In this document: piece by piece, positions 12,703-25,002 of the stretch
Layout: each line of letters starts with the position of its first letter
Numbering within the stretch: position 1 is the stretch's first letter
DNA from: Dasyornis broadbenti
Lineage: Eukaryota > Chordata > Aves > Passeriformes > Dasyornithidae
Assembly: GCA_013397935.1 (NCBI GenBank)
Contig: VZRN01004724.1
Coordinates: forward strand, 223,076 to 287,075
DNA: 64,000 nucleotides
Direction: 5' to 3'
The notes under the pieces: generated by a model
The model's input: only the letters and a program-made list of their open reading frames with translations
Told to the model about the DNA's origin: nothing
Databases searched by the model: none
Position numbers and translations under genes: made by a program

Positions 12703-12711
12703 TGGNATGGG

Positions 12712-15700
12712 TATTTCTTTAAGTAGAAGTGCTAAATCTGCTGCTTTTCCCACATTGTTTTTTTTCCTGATTTAAGGACAGGACTGAGAAACAAAATATC
12801 TTTTCCTTGCATTTTAAAAACCAAAATATATTAAATCCTCATATTTCCTAAAGTTTTATATTTGATTTTTGCATGTTTTCTATGAATTATCATTCATTAT
12901 TAAGTAAGTTTAAATTGTGCAGCAACTAAAATTAAGTCAAATTTAAAGACAGGAATATAGGAATTGAAAGGCTTCCTTAGCGCACAGGCATTTTCTGGGC
13001 TAGTTACTTTATTCCTGATCATTCTGTCTGTCACTGAAAAGAGGTTTGTCATCTCTATCTTAGAGCTGGCTTGTCGTGCTTATAGCTCCCTGAACATCTC
13101 ACTGTGATTTTGCCGTATTTATCTACATGTTGCAAGAAATCCTAGACTGTAACATAATATGTAGAAGGATTTTCCAAAGCGGCCTTCTGAGTGAATAGCA
13201 CAGTGAAAGTAGAGCATTTTAAAGATTCAAAAATATTTCAGACAAGACATTAGAAAGCCTAAAGGTAAATTATGAGTTTACGTGTACTGCCAGAGTTGTA
13301 CTCTCAGCAAAGGGCATTACCATGAAATTAAGACAAACACAGGGAAGTTTTGGAAGCTTCCTCATTACCTATAAACGTGGAATATCAGCAGAACACTGGG
13401 AAAGTAATAAGTCTTGTATGACATTTTTTAATTTGAGTGCTGAACAGTTCTTAATCTCTGTTTACTGGTTCCCTGGTGCCAAGGGGAAGAAAGTCAACCT
13501 GCCAAGTTATGTTTCTTGATCTCTCTAACTCACTATAAAGCCTCCACCAGGTTATTTTTTTTTCCTTTGCCACCTATGTAATGGAGATAGTCATTATCTA
13601 CTTCTTATTTGATTTTCTGAGATTATGACATTTGTGGCAACGAATCTTCATAAACCATACCAAATTCATTGAGATGAGGTACTGTAAAAAGGGCAGTGTA
13701 TATTAAAAATCTTATATATTTACCCTTGTATAAGCTGCCTAAAACTGCCTCAAAGTCTGCATAATGTTTTCACTCACACTCTCATTCTCACTCTCTGTCA
13801 GCTTAGCCTTTTAGTTTGGAAATGCATAATGTCTGGAGGGGAGTAACTACTGATTTCATTAGCATTACATCTACTAAAAACCTTTGGGAGAGAAGGGAGA
13901 CTGAAGCCACAGTCTTACACATTCCTGCCAGGATATCTAGGAGCATAACTACTTCTGTGGGCTACTGTTCAGACAGATAAGGCTTTAAAATATTTAACTT
14001 TTAAAATCAAAATTTTGTATCAGTCTCACACACTCACTCCTCTTTTAGCTTCTTTTCTTACCCCTCTCTGTTTCCTCCTTTAATGTGTGTTGACTTTTTG
14101 TTGTTGTTTTTTTCCCCTCCAGTAGCATGAGAATTTTTTTTTTATTTTGGGACTTGAAACACTGCTTCAGGGTGACCTTATGACCTTCCCTGGCAAAGGA
14201 TCTGCAAGGCTACTGAGTGTTCTGAGAGACATTCATGTCACCAATGAAATTCTTATGAGATTATGTAAGAGTGTGTGAAAACTGCAATAAGGATGTCAGA
14301 GTCCTGCAGTACAACAGAAACAAAAGAAAAGGGAGTCTAATAGATAGAAATGCAATTACACAGCACTGCAGCAGAACCTAAGAAATTCTGATGGGGAGAA
14401 GCATGCTTAATTGGGGAAGGAAATATAGAATAGCAGGTGCTTTTCCCTTACCTATAACCACAATAAAATGTGTTCCAGTCTCCTCTTTTCCAACTCAGCT
14501 TTTGTTCAACAAATCAATAGTAGATTTGTCTTAAAATGTTCTGCAGATATTAGATCCTGGCTACAGTGAAAGCTAGGTAGACTATTAAAACATGATAATT
14601 CTCCTAGAATGGCGGTAGCAGATGGAAGTTTCTTCTCCTTTTCTTACCTCTAAATCCAAGTGACATTTTTCTTTAGGCAAAAGAAGCAGGTTTCTTCTTT
14701 TACAAGCAGAAGAAAGTCCAGCGATGTTTTTCCCCCCTCACTCTGACCTGTTTGGTCATGATTGGACTGGGACTAAGAATTCAGAAACTGTGGCCTGTTT
14801 TGTATCCTGTGTTGCACCTATACTGGAAAAGAATTATGCTTTTTTTTGTCTTCTCTTGCAATAAGAGATTGTGTACAAAAATTGATAGGTTTAAATATAT
14901 ATAAATATCACAATGTGGCTCAGCAGCTAATCCAAACCCATTATTTTATGATACATGTGTTCTCAGAAGGATATCCTAGCAACCTCCTTTACAGTACAAA
15001 ATTTTTTCTTTTATTTACCTTATGCTCATATTTTTTGCATTTGTTAAAGGGGTGATATATTTCTATGCACTCAGTTTACATACACCAACCTCTTGTATAC
15101 TTCCACCATTAACAGAGTTTTCCAGCTCAGATCCAAAAAGAAGGAATTCTTGGGTCTTTCATGACCTTTGTAGATTTTCTGAAAGGATTTTCATTTAGTA
15201 GTGTAAGGGTGACTTTTTTCTGCTTCACATGCAGCCGAGATCCTCTCACTGAAATTTTATCTAAGGTTAGAGCACCTATTATTGCATAGTCTATTTTCAG
15301 TGCGAGCTTTTCAAGAGCATATACACGAGTTACTGTGTTTTTCTATTCTGTTGTATTCTACATGGGAGTTCTAGCTCCTTATCTGCAAATCACTGTCTAC
15401 GGCATCTTTTAGAAAAAGTATAAGGGTGTGGAGACAAAGTGGGTAATTTTGCACATAACATTAAATTTACTGAGAGTTGAATCTCTTTTCTAAAATATGC
15501 AAGAACACTACTTCCTTGAATAGAATTTCTGAACATCCTTTTGTGTACCGGCTTATAATGTTAGGTAAAGGGGATGGTAAAAGGGTATGCAACTGTACTT
15601 AAACCTGTGATAAAATCATTTTGTACTGTTCATTTGTGTCACCTTTAAAGGACCACAACTTCTACTATGAGGTATAATTTAGATGATTGTGTTGATTTTT

Positions 15701-18700
15701 ACGTTCAGGAGGCATAATTTATGGAATATTAAAGATTAGTACTGCATGGGAAATTTTCTAAAATTCTGAGAGTCCTTAGGAGGAAATGGAGTTCTTAAAG
15801 GATGATAAAATATGATCTATTATGAAAAGCATCCCTTTTATTCACTGTAACAAGGAAGATAGAGTAAACCACAGCCAGCAGCAGATCTGGATACTGGTGT
15901 TTGAAAACCATTGAGTTTAGCACTTTTAATCTACTTGATTACCTCACTCACTCACTCCCACCCCAGTATTACTTTCCCTAGGGTTTCACTTCCCTTTTCC
16001 AATAGTTAAGATTATTATGCACCAGCCACATAAGACCTTTAGATGCATGTAGATTAAAACTGTTTCCAGGTAGAGTGGAACTGTACTTGTAATTTTTCTG
16101 GGGCAAACCCAGGCAGAAAAAGTTCTGCATCTGATCTTTAGGAAGTTATCACCATGATACAAAGACAGTAGTGACAGCAGCAGTCATACAATTAAATCTT
16201 TCCTGGTACAATGCAAATACACCTTTGGGAGATTATAGATAAGGTCAGATCTGATTTTAATTCTTCCAGATGAGATGATTGAAGTGTAAAGTGAGAGAGG
16301 ACTCAGCTCAGATAAATGGAAAGATGGATTGTGAACGTGAAGTAGAATAAGAAAATTATTATTTGGGATGAAAAGTGTCAAAGACTAATTTATACCAGCT
16401 CTTCATTTCTAGAGATACTATTTGTAAAGCAGATGATTAATATATGAAGAGAAAGAATTGAGATTATGAAGTGACTTTTCACAGCACAAAATAAACATTA
16501 ATAGAAGTCTTCCGGGGATAGATAGGTCAGTGAAATAACAACGGTGGGCAGTCAAAAAGAAATGACATACTGCCCCAGAAAAGTCTTCCAGGAAAAGAAC
16601 ATAGTCAGAATAGCAATGTCTTCACATGACTCTGCTTTGTAGAAACTTTAACTAACAAGTGCCCTTGAGAACAGCCAGTGGGATTACCCTTTTTACAACA
16701 TTGTTAAATGGTGCAGCACAAAAGCCCTGAGGATGCCCTAAAATGAAACTATTTCTGCCTTTGAAGCACAGCTTAAAGGAAAATACACACATGCACACAT
16801 CACTTTTTAAATAAATAAGTAGTTTATTTTTTCATTGCTTTTCTTTACTTTTTTCTTTCGTGAGCAGGGATAGACTTCATTAATACTGAGGGACAGTTCC
16901 ATATTTGAGGGATGCAAAAATCTCCTATTCCTAATCTGTTTTCCATAAATTGTGTTTCTTTCCCCTTCAGTATTCATCCTACCTCTTCTACTACCATGCA
17001 TCTTCTTAACCCAGCTATCTCATTCATTCTTTTAGTTTCTAATGACTGTCTTCTTTTAATATGGGTAACTTCCTATTCCTTTTTTCTGTAGATGATTTCG
17101 TTACTTTTGCTCTCCTTGACCGAACCCTATTAGACTCCCTCGTCTTCCTTTGTCCATCTTGTGGAATTCCAGTTTTTCATCGACATTGCTTCCTTCTCTC
17201 TACCCTCTGGCTTCCTCATCACATCTTTTGTCAAAAACACTCCATATTTTTGATAGATCACCACTTACTTCTTTCTTAATCCTATCCTATCATTTTATTG
17301 CTGACTGAGATTGGCTTCCAGCTCATTTACCATCATCATGAAGTGATTTGCCCTAGGGCCTGAGCTCACAGAAAGTGCCATCCCAGGCAGAAAAATGGCT
17401 GTGTTGAAATGATTCCTTCTTGCTAGCAAAACTGCTTCCTTCCTCTATCAGTTTCCTGTGTTGATGTTAGCTGTAAGTATATGTTACTTTATATTATACC
17501 TGTAGAGCCATCCCCACTGAGAGTAAGTAGAACCTTCTGCAGTAAAACTGGATTTGGGCTGGTCAAACAGACCTGAGAATTAATTCTGGTGTGACAGGAT
17601 TATACATGTGTTTCTGCTGGCCTATTTTGGCCAGTTATGCCCTTCACTGTTAGTAGTAATGCAGGGAAGGAATGACTTTGCCCTGACACTGATTCACATT
17701 AGCTTGGCAAAAGAGGCAGGTTAAGAAAGAAAATCTTCTAGCTGCAATTGGAGTACATTTGGAGTCAAGGAAGCATGAGAAACACAGAAGCCTAGAGCAG
17801 CATTTTTTATACTGTCCCTTTTTAGCACAGAACTGCAATTTAATTACTGCTACACCCTTTAGACATAGGATGGCTGTCTTTCTGCAGTGCTGCTTTCATG
17901 CCAGCTGGGTCTGGAAAACACAGGTTGTCCTTCGAGCCTTTACAGAGCAGCTGTGATAGAGGGCCTGGGACCTGCGGAGACTGTCTGTCTTCTGAAAAGC
18001 ATACACTGGCAAGGTACTGCTGGAATCACAGGAGCTCAAATTAATTCCTGTGGCCTTTCCTTTGAACCCTCCAGACCGTGAAAGAATGTGCAGAGAATTC
18101 ATGATCAAGATGATTAGCAAAATGATAAGGTGAGAAACCTTGAACAATTTCTGAGAGGAGCATAGCTTATGCAGGGAATTCATTAGCCTCTGAGTTTCAA
18201 ATGGGTGCCTGCAATACCACATCCTGCTTGGTGGCCAGCTCGGGTGAAGCCATGTCCTTTCTCATAGTCAGTAGCTCAAACAGATGTGTGGGGGTTTTTG
18301 AACACGGGCACTGCAGTTCCAGGCCTCAGACTCTGTTCGAAAAGGGTCCGAAAGCCAAAACACGGCAGACCTCATTCCAAACAATTCAGCCAGGTTTCTC
18401 ACAATAGCCACAACTCCACAGTGATCTGCACATGGATAGAACTGAGCATGGATACCTCATGTCCAAAGTCTCCAGCACCCAACACCCACCCTGCAGAGAT
18501 GCCTATGAAAGTACAGGAGAAACTGAAAGATCAAAGCGAGCACGCACCTGTCTGTGCTATTGCAGATTTCTGTAGTGGAAAATGTTGACATCAGATTTTA
18601 ATTAGCTTATCTCCTATATACACAGTGTGTGAAATTTTCTGAACTTTTAGATGGACAGGAAATAAGTAATAGCTCCCAGTTATATTATGCTGCAATTCAT

Positions 18701-20548
18701 TTTCCTTCAGAAATGCACAGCACCAGGAAGGATGCATTAGCATTGCACTGAAGTAGCTTCATCTCTCCACATATTCTGCTATGCCATAAGAAGAAAAAAG
18801 GGTCGAGTGAATAACTCATAGTATTGAATCTACTACCTATCCTGCTTTAGGCTAGGCTGAGTTTGATCTGCTGTGGTTTTGAAGGTTAGCTAAGGACACC
18901 TGATATTCATCTCCTTTGCCTGACAAGCATCTTCCTCAGCTGAAACCTTCAGGTGTGAAATTACCTCCAAAATGCACTTCATGAGTGTCTGATGGTTAGC
19001 TCATTTTAGAGTATACATCAAGTTGCTTCAGGAGCAGACAAACTTTATTCATAATTGTTTGGACTCTTACAGTGTGTGTTTATCTGCTCTTGGTTGTACT
19101 ATCCATTCATTATTTGTAGTTCATTAGCTGACAGCAATTCCTTATAATTGTTGGCAAGATTTGCTTTTATTTTCAGATGTTCTATCTTATTATCTTTGGT
19201 TTTTTACATCATGATTTTACTTGTTATTGTTTTGTGCTTAGAATCATAAATGTTTTTATGAATGGGCTAAATAAATTACCTCCCTGACTCCTACCTCATT
19301 TTTGTGGGCAGAAATAACCTTGGCTCAGGATGTTCCAAGGATTATTGATTACTGGAGCTGTGCCTCAGGCCATCAGCTCCTTTAAGCCAATCATTAATGC
19401 CCTGTGTCAACAAATATTGGAAAAGTGGTGAATGCATTTTGTCTGTTCTCTGAACACTTTTCCAAAATAGTAAGGTGCTGGGAATGGTGTCTTAACTAAA
19501 TTACAGAGTTCAGGGGGAGAGTCCTAGGTGAAAAGTCACCCTCTGGGCCAGGTGCAGAAAAAAACATGGCTTACACTTTCACCTGTAAGGTCAAGGCACT
19601 GTAAAGTGTGGAGAAGCAATCCCTAAAGACAGCATAAAAATGTACTCCATTCCTTTTGTGTTCCCTGAACACTCCAACGTGCCCTACGTCTTTGCCTGAG
19701 ACAGTGGCAGGATGTAGTGCCCACTACAGGCCACAGTTTGATTCTTTATCCTGTATTCAGTTACATTGAGGCAAATTTGGCTAAAATTAATGAATTGGGG
19801 AAAATATAATTTGGGGAAACTAATAGCTGAATGGACAGTCAGTTCTGCAGACAGCACAAGCACGTGAAATATACTTTCTTAGGAAGGTAATCCAAACAAA
19901 AAAACTACGTTGCACAGTTGTCAGAGGTATCTATCCATCTATAATTCCATCAAAGCCAGCAATAAAAGCAATGGTGTTCCTACTTTGTAAATAGCAGAAA
20001 TCTGCAAATAAATAGCCCCGTGTTGTGAGTGAGGAAAGCAGCAGTCTGTGAAGGCACTTGTGGAGAGTCTGCAGAACTTGGTGTGGCCATGATATGGGAG
20101 GAAAACCAGCACTAGAGCCCTATTCATCTTGCATCTGTTCCACACACAGACTGTTGTTTCACTGCTGGAATTCTCCAGACATTAAAGCCCGAGCATCACT
20201 AACAGGCTCCCTGAGTCAGAGGTTACAGTTCCCCGCAAGCTGCTGCTGAAGAGATAAAGGTGAGGACTAAGGAGAATGGAAGTGTGGCTGCAAGACCTCC
20301 CCAGACTGGTTTCCCTGGAGGAGCTCTTGTCTGGATGGTGTGCTTCTACTGTACAAGTTCTTTGAAAATGAGGATGGCATAAATTATTTAGGCATGGCAG
20401 CACTGCCCACAGCCATCACATGACTTGCATACAAAATCTGAGTTCAGGCTCATAGCACTCTTCTGGGCAGAAGATGTCTTTGAGGTGCCCACAACCACCA
20501 AGATCAACTGACTTGGAAATACAAGTGGGGTTTCAGGCACCCTTTTAA
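12712..20548. other. Long unique non-coding stretch
   Basis: No gene, RNA or dateable transposon was found. Features of note are a CT/CA-rich patch near 13768-13800, pyrimidine-rich plus-strand sequence at 16800-17280, and a patch at 18240-18590 open in two overlapping plus-strand frames but without a recognisable product. The block at 19290-19440 looks like a conserved non-coding element, with ATTGATTAC, CCAATCATTAATG and an AAATATT core. The remainder has no visible structure. Confidence 0.5.
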
Positions 20549-20574
20549 AAATTAATTAATTAGTTAATTAATTT
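20549..20574. repeat. AT-rich perfect palindrome
   Basis: An 11-base arm (AAATTAATTAA, 20549-20559) is followed by a four-base spacer and its exact reverse complement (20564-20574). Embedded TTAATTAA/TTAATTA cores are homeodomain-type sites, but simple AT palindromes like this also arise by chance in such a base composition. Confidence 0.85.
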
Positions 20575-23500
20575 ATATTAGCATGGTAGTATGTGCTATG
20601 GAGTCTTCACTACTTCTTAAGAGTAAGATCTGAATAATATGTGGAGTTATTGGCCCTCAATTTAGCCTTTAAATCAATTTAGCCACAATCTAGTCTCTGC
20701 TGCTTTCTTGTGGTCCAATGTTTTGTCTGTCTGTGGCAGGACCTAACACTAACTAGCCATAGTTCTATAAAAAGTAAAAAGTCTTTTATCTGTTTCTCGT
20801 TATGCACTGTGATACAATAAATGTATGTATTTATCACTATTAATATTATTAATAATTAATTATTAATTACTATTAATATCTGTATTAACACCTGCAGTGT
20901 GCGGGTGCTTCAGCAAACCTGAGGGTTTTTCAACAAACCGTTGTGATAGGGGCACATGTGGCAGATACCTTCTGAAGAAACAATAAATACACTAAAACGG
21001 GTAGCTCGTCACTCTGGGAGCATCAGTCATTTGCTCTTTGTGACACTGTTTTACTTGACTGGGCACGCAAGTGCTCACAGGGTGTGTGAAAAGGACGGAC
21101 AATCTGCCACAAGCTGCTTGGGGAAAACACATGCCATTCTCTTTGGTAATCTGTGATGGCTTTTAACACATGGAAATGAATTCTTGTTGCAGTAACCTCA
21201 GGGCAAGCTAGCAGGTCCGAGATCCTCATCAGTGCTTTCCAGCTTTAGGTAGTTATTCATTCCTGTATCTCATGCCTGGCCATACACATGTGTATGAAGG
21301 TGGCAAGGCAAAGGAGTTGTCACACCCTCCTTGTACTTGTTTGAGCAATGACCAGCAAGAATTGCAGTCCCTGCTGTGTTTTGGGAAATAGCTGCCACTC
21401 AGCTCAGATGTGAATAGAGATGAGAAAGCAAGAGGCTGGCTATAGTTTCTATGTTTTCTTTCATAGACAATTTGAGAAGGCAGAAAATGAAGAAATAACT
21501 GTATTGCACAGGCAGCTACTGTGCAAGCAAAATTTTGACTTTCTGGAAAAGGCAATTTTGCTGTAGATGAGCAATCTATTTGGAGTTCTTGCTCCTTCTT
21601 TGACTAAGCTATCATTTGTTCATAAATCATGGATGGCCAATGATCCTTGTCCTGTAACCAGAATGTCCTTGCATTGTGTCCAGGCAGTGTGTCTCAGGTA
21701 CAGTGGATCTGGTTCACTGGTGCCCTCTTGCCTTCCACAACATTTAGACATTTAGGAGAAAACTTTAGCATAGGTTTGTAACTCACTGTTTTGATGCACT
21801 ACATGTCTGCGCAAACACAATTAACTGGTTTAGAGCTGGTTCTTTAGTGTGAACTTCCTTCCCTCTCACTAATTAATGGAAATGCAAATGAGAGACTAAA
21901 TTACAAGTAAGAGAGTCTGTTCTCAGTCTGTGCTTCACAAGTATCCCAAGGGTAATAAAATAAAAAGGCCGGAGCAGAGCACATCCATTCCAAAAGCAAC
22001 TTGAAGGTGTATGGCATAAGCGAATATAACAGAAACAGAAGAAGCAGCTGCCTTGAGTCATAAAAAAAATACAAACAGTATTCTTGCCTCAGGGATATTT
22101 TCACAGACTGAGGAAAATCTGAACTATTTGTTTTTGAAGAATCCTATCATTATACTCTTAAAACATATTGGACAGGCACTGTGAATCTCTCTTCTTCCTC
22201 ACCGTATCACATGGTCTTTCTGATGGAGTTGATGGTGATTTACACAAAAAATTGCCCTTCTGGACTGAAACAGATGTGCTTATACACTTGACATGTGGGA
22301 GGGGAGTGTGAATCATTGGGGAGGGGGTGTGAATCAACACATGCAGGTAACCAGGGTGACCACCAAACCACAGCTGAAATGCAAAGAGTAGATTCATTTC
22401 ATTACCTCACTAACAGTGCTGTGTGGCAGAGGCACATGGGACATGGGCTCTGCCAGGCTCGGTGCATCCTGGTGAGCAGCACAGAGGCTCACTGCCTGCC
22501 CCAAAGTATCAAAGGGTTCACACACGTGCAGTTTATCATAAGGCTGTGCTTTTATGATCTCTCTCTCTCCCAGTAGGAGGCTCAAGCATGTCTATGACAG
22601 TGTGTTATTGCTACACAGGAATTCTTCTTCTCAAAACAGGCAGAGGATGAGCAACACTAGGCATAATAAAGGGTATTTTCCCTCACCAACAATATTAGCA
22701 TTACCAGCTTCAAGGTCACTTTGAGAAAAAACTACTCCCTTCTCACCAAATCTTCTGGTTTTAATCCTTTCCTCTCACCTGTGTACAAAGCCTTTCTCTT
22801 GCCTTCCATGGACCTAAGTGCTACTAGTTTCTCTGCAGAACAAAATCATATCTGCTTGTGCATGTAGCTATCATATTTGTTAAAGGTGGAAGGAAAAAGA
22901 CCTTGCATATACAAACCCTGCATCTAGAGTAATACAACGAAACCTATTTCAACACCCTTACTTCAGGTTGCTGTGTAAATATTTTATGACTATGTTCTAC
23001 CTGCTATCATTGACCAACAGTGGTGGTATAAGAAAAGTGTCGTGGGATAAAAAGTCTGCTTAAGCATTTGAGATTTGAATTTGCGACAGGATGTTAATCA
23101 AGAACTGATTTGCCCTGGTGACACTTAGCCTGTTACCAGGAAAACATGTGGTTGAGCCAGGAATTCTCAATAGTCAAGGTGATGTAGAAGTGCAATGTCA
23201 TTGTGAGTCAGTAGGCCTCCATGAGGGAAGCAAGACTGCTCAAAACAAACACATTGCTGCTATATACCTGAAAACCCCACCCTTATATATAGAATGTAGT
23301 TATCTTGCACCCCACAAGTACCTTATTTACCCTGGTTTCTTGGCATTAGTTATACTATTTGCAGTTCTGTAACCTTTCACTCAGGCTGCTCTAAAAGCAT
23401 TTTTATTTCCACAGAGGCTTAGTTTCCCAAAGCCTCTGTGAGAATATTTTTACTTTATTGTTCTCTGCTCCTACTCACCTACTGCTTTTCTCATGGCCTG

Positions 23501-24830
23501 GCGCATGCAACCCCTGTAGTACTGTTACAGCAGGTTCTCTCATGGGAAGGAACGACCACTGGCATGAGAATCACCCCTGCTTCCCCTCCTTCCCTTACTT
23601 CTTGTTCTGTAGAGTTCAGTTCACATTAGACAAAACATGTATGGCAAAGTAGGTAGCAGTCACTCAGTAAATATTATCATAGCAGGAATCTGAGGAAGGA
23701 ATTTAATACAAGGAGTAGTATTTCAATCTCAGTAAATTTTAAATGAATTTTGTCTCTATTGATATGCTTTTTCTGGTTTGCTGTTGAAGCCATTAGACTC
23801 CAATGGGTTTCAAACGATTTTCATTCAAATTCATAAATTCAGCAAGGGTTGTTTATAACTCTGCTTCAGATTTATGCAAAAGTGTGGCCCAGGTTTGCTA
23901 AAAAATTTCAAACAGAAGATAAAGAGTCTTTCTAACCACTTCAGGTAGCTTTCATGTTAAAATAACTTTAGGTCTGAGGCAACAAATAAAGTCAGATATC
24001 TTGATATAATTTGAAACATATTAAACTAGCAAATGAGATTCATTCAGTTTATTATCCTTTCTGTACTTGATGAACTGATCACTTACGTGCCTTTAACAAT
24101 TCCTATTGGATCCTTAACCAAACTGACTCCAAAGACAAAACAACTTGTCCTCTTAAAACCATCTGAAGTTGTTTCCTTCTCAGCTTAAAAGCAAACTTTC
24201 AAAACCTAACTTAGCTTTTATTGAAAGCAGTGATGAAGTTTATGATTAGACAAGGTTTTGAGATTGGTGTCAGGGATATGAGAGTACAGGGGAATGTGAG
24301 TTCAGAAAAAAAACCTGACAAGTAACATGCTTCTGAATTTGCTTTTTGCTACTCCATGGGCACTAAGCAAAGGTTTGTCAAGGATTGGTTTTAGTTTTCC
24401 TTTAATCAAGTTAATGAAACTTTACCTATGAAATGGAATGCAAACAACATCCATCCAACTTCTCAGGAAATTAGTCAGGTTTTTGAAGCAAAATAACACC
24501 ATTATGTATAAATGGCCTGTCTTGCAGCCATAAAATCATGCTGTTTACTTCCTGAATTAAAAATCTGAAACTTCTGCTTGGATTTAGTGAATTTCTCTAA
24601 GAAATACAATCAAATTCAGCTACTGGAACAGGCTCAACCTGAACTGAACGGCGTCATTTTCCATTAAAACAGAATGAGACTTTATTTTCAGACAATATTT
24701 CTTCTAGTTTCATTGCCAACGCCTGAATTTTAGCCATGAAGTATCCTTGTGTTTGATTAAACATTTTTACAATGATTTATAATCTTTGTCCAGATTTCTA
24801 GTTCATCTGTTCCAGGGATTTCTTGGGAGG
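20575..24830. other. Unique non-coding sequence
   Basis: No gene or transposon was recognised. An ATTAAT-rich block occupies about 20835-20880. A perfect 16-base palindrome, CATACACATGTGTATG, lies at 21281-21296. The stretch 24370-24600 is AT-rich with several TAAT cores and may be a conserved element. Nothing else stands out. Confidence 0.5.
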
Positions 24831-25002
24831 TTTGTTTTGTTTTTGTTTTATTTTTGTTTTGTTTTGGGTTTTTTTTTGTTTTGTTTCGGGGGGGTTGGGT
24901 TTTTTTGTTTGTTTGGTTGTTGTTGTTGTTGTTGTTTGGGGGGGCTGTTTTTGTTTTTTGTTTTGGTTTGGTTTTGTTTGTTTGGGATTTTTTTGTTTTT
25001 TT
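24831..25002. repeat. T/G-only low-complexity tract
   Basis: For about 172 bases the plus strand is almost entirely T and G, with only isolated A or C. It mixes GTTTT, GTT (a TTG array near 24917-24938) and G runs of up to seven. The minus strand is correspondingly A/C only. The long stop-poor frames on both strands (Phe/Cys/Val-rich on plus, Lys/Gln/Pro/Thr-rich on minus) are artefacts of this composition. The G runs could in principle form quadruplex-like structure, but the loops are long. Confidence 0.95.

Noticed and set aside
17340..17400. Possible MIR-like motif (AAGTGATTTGCCCTAGG)
   Set aside because: Only one block matches. The rest of the motif order is missing, unlike the three relics retained.
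21281..21296. 16-base palindrome CATACACATGTGTATG considered as an operator or hairpin
   Set aside because: Isolated, with no gene or companion motif. Palindromes of this size do occur by chance in a window of this length.
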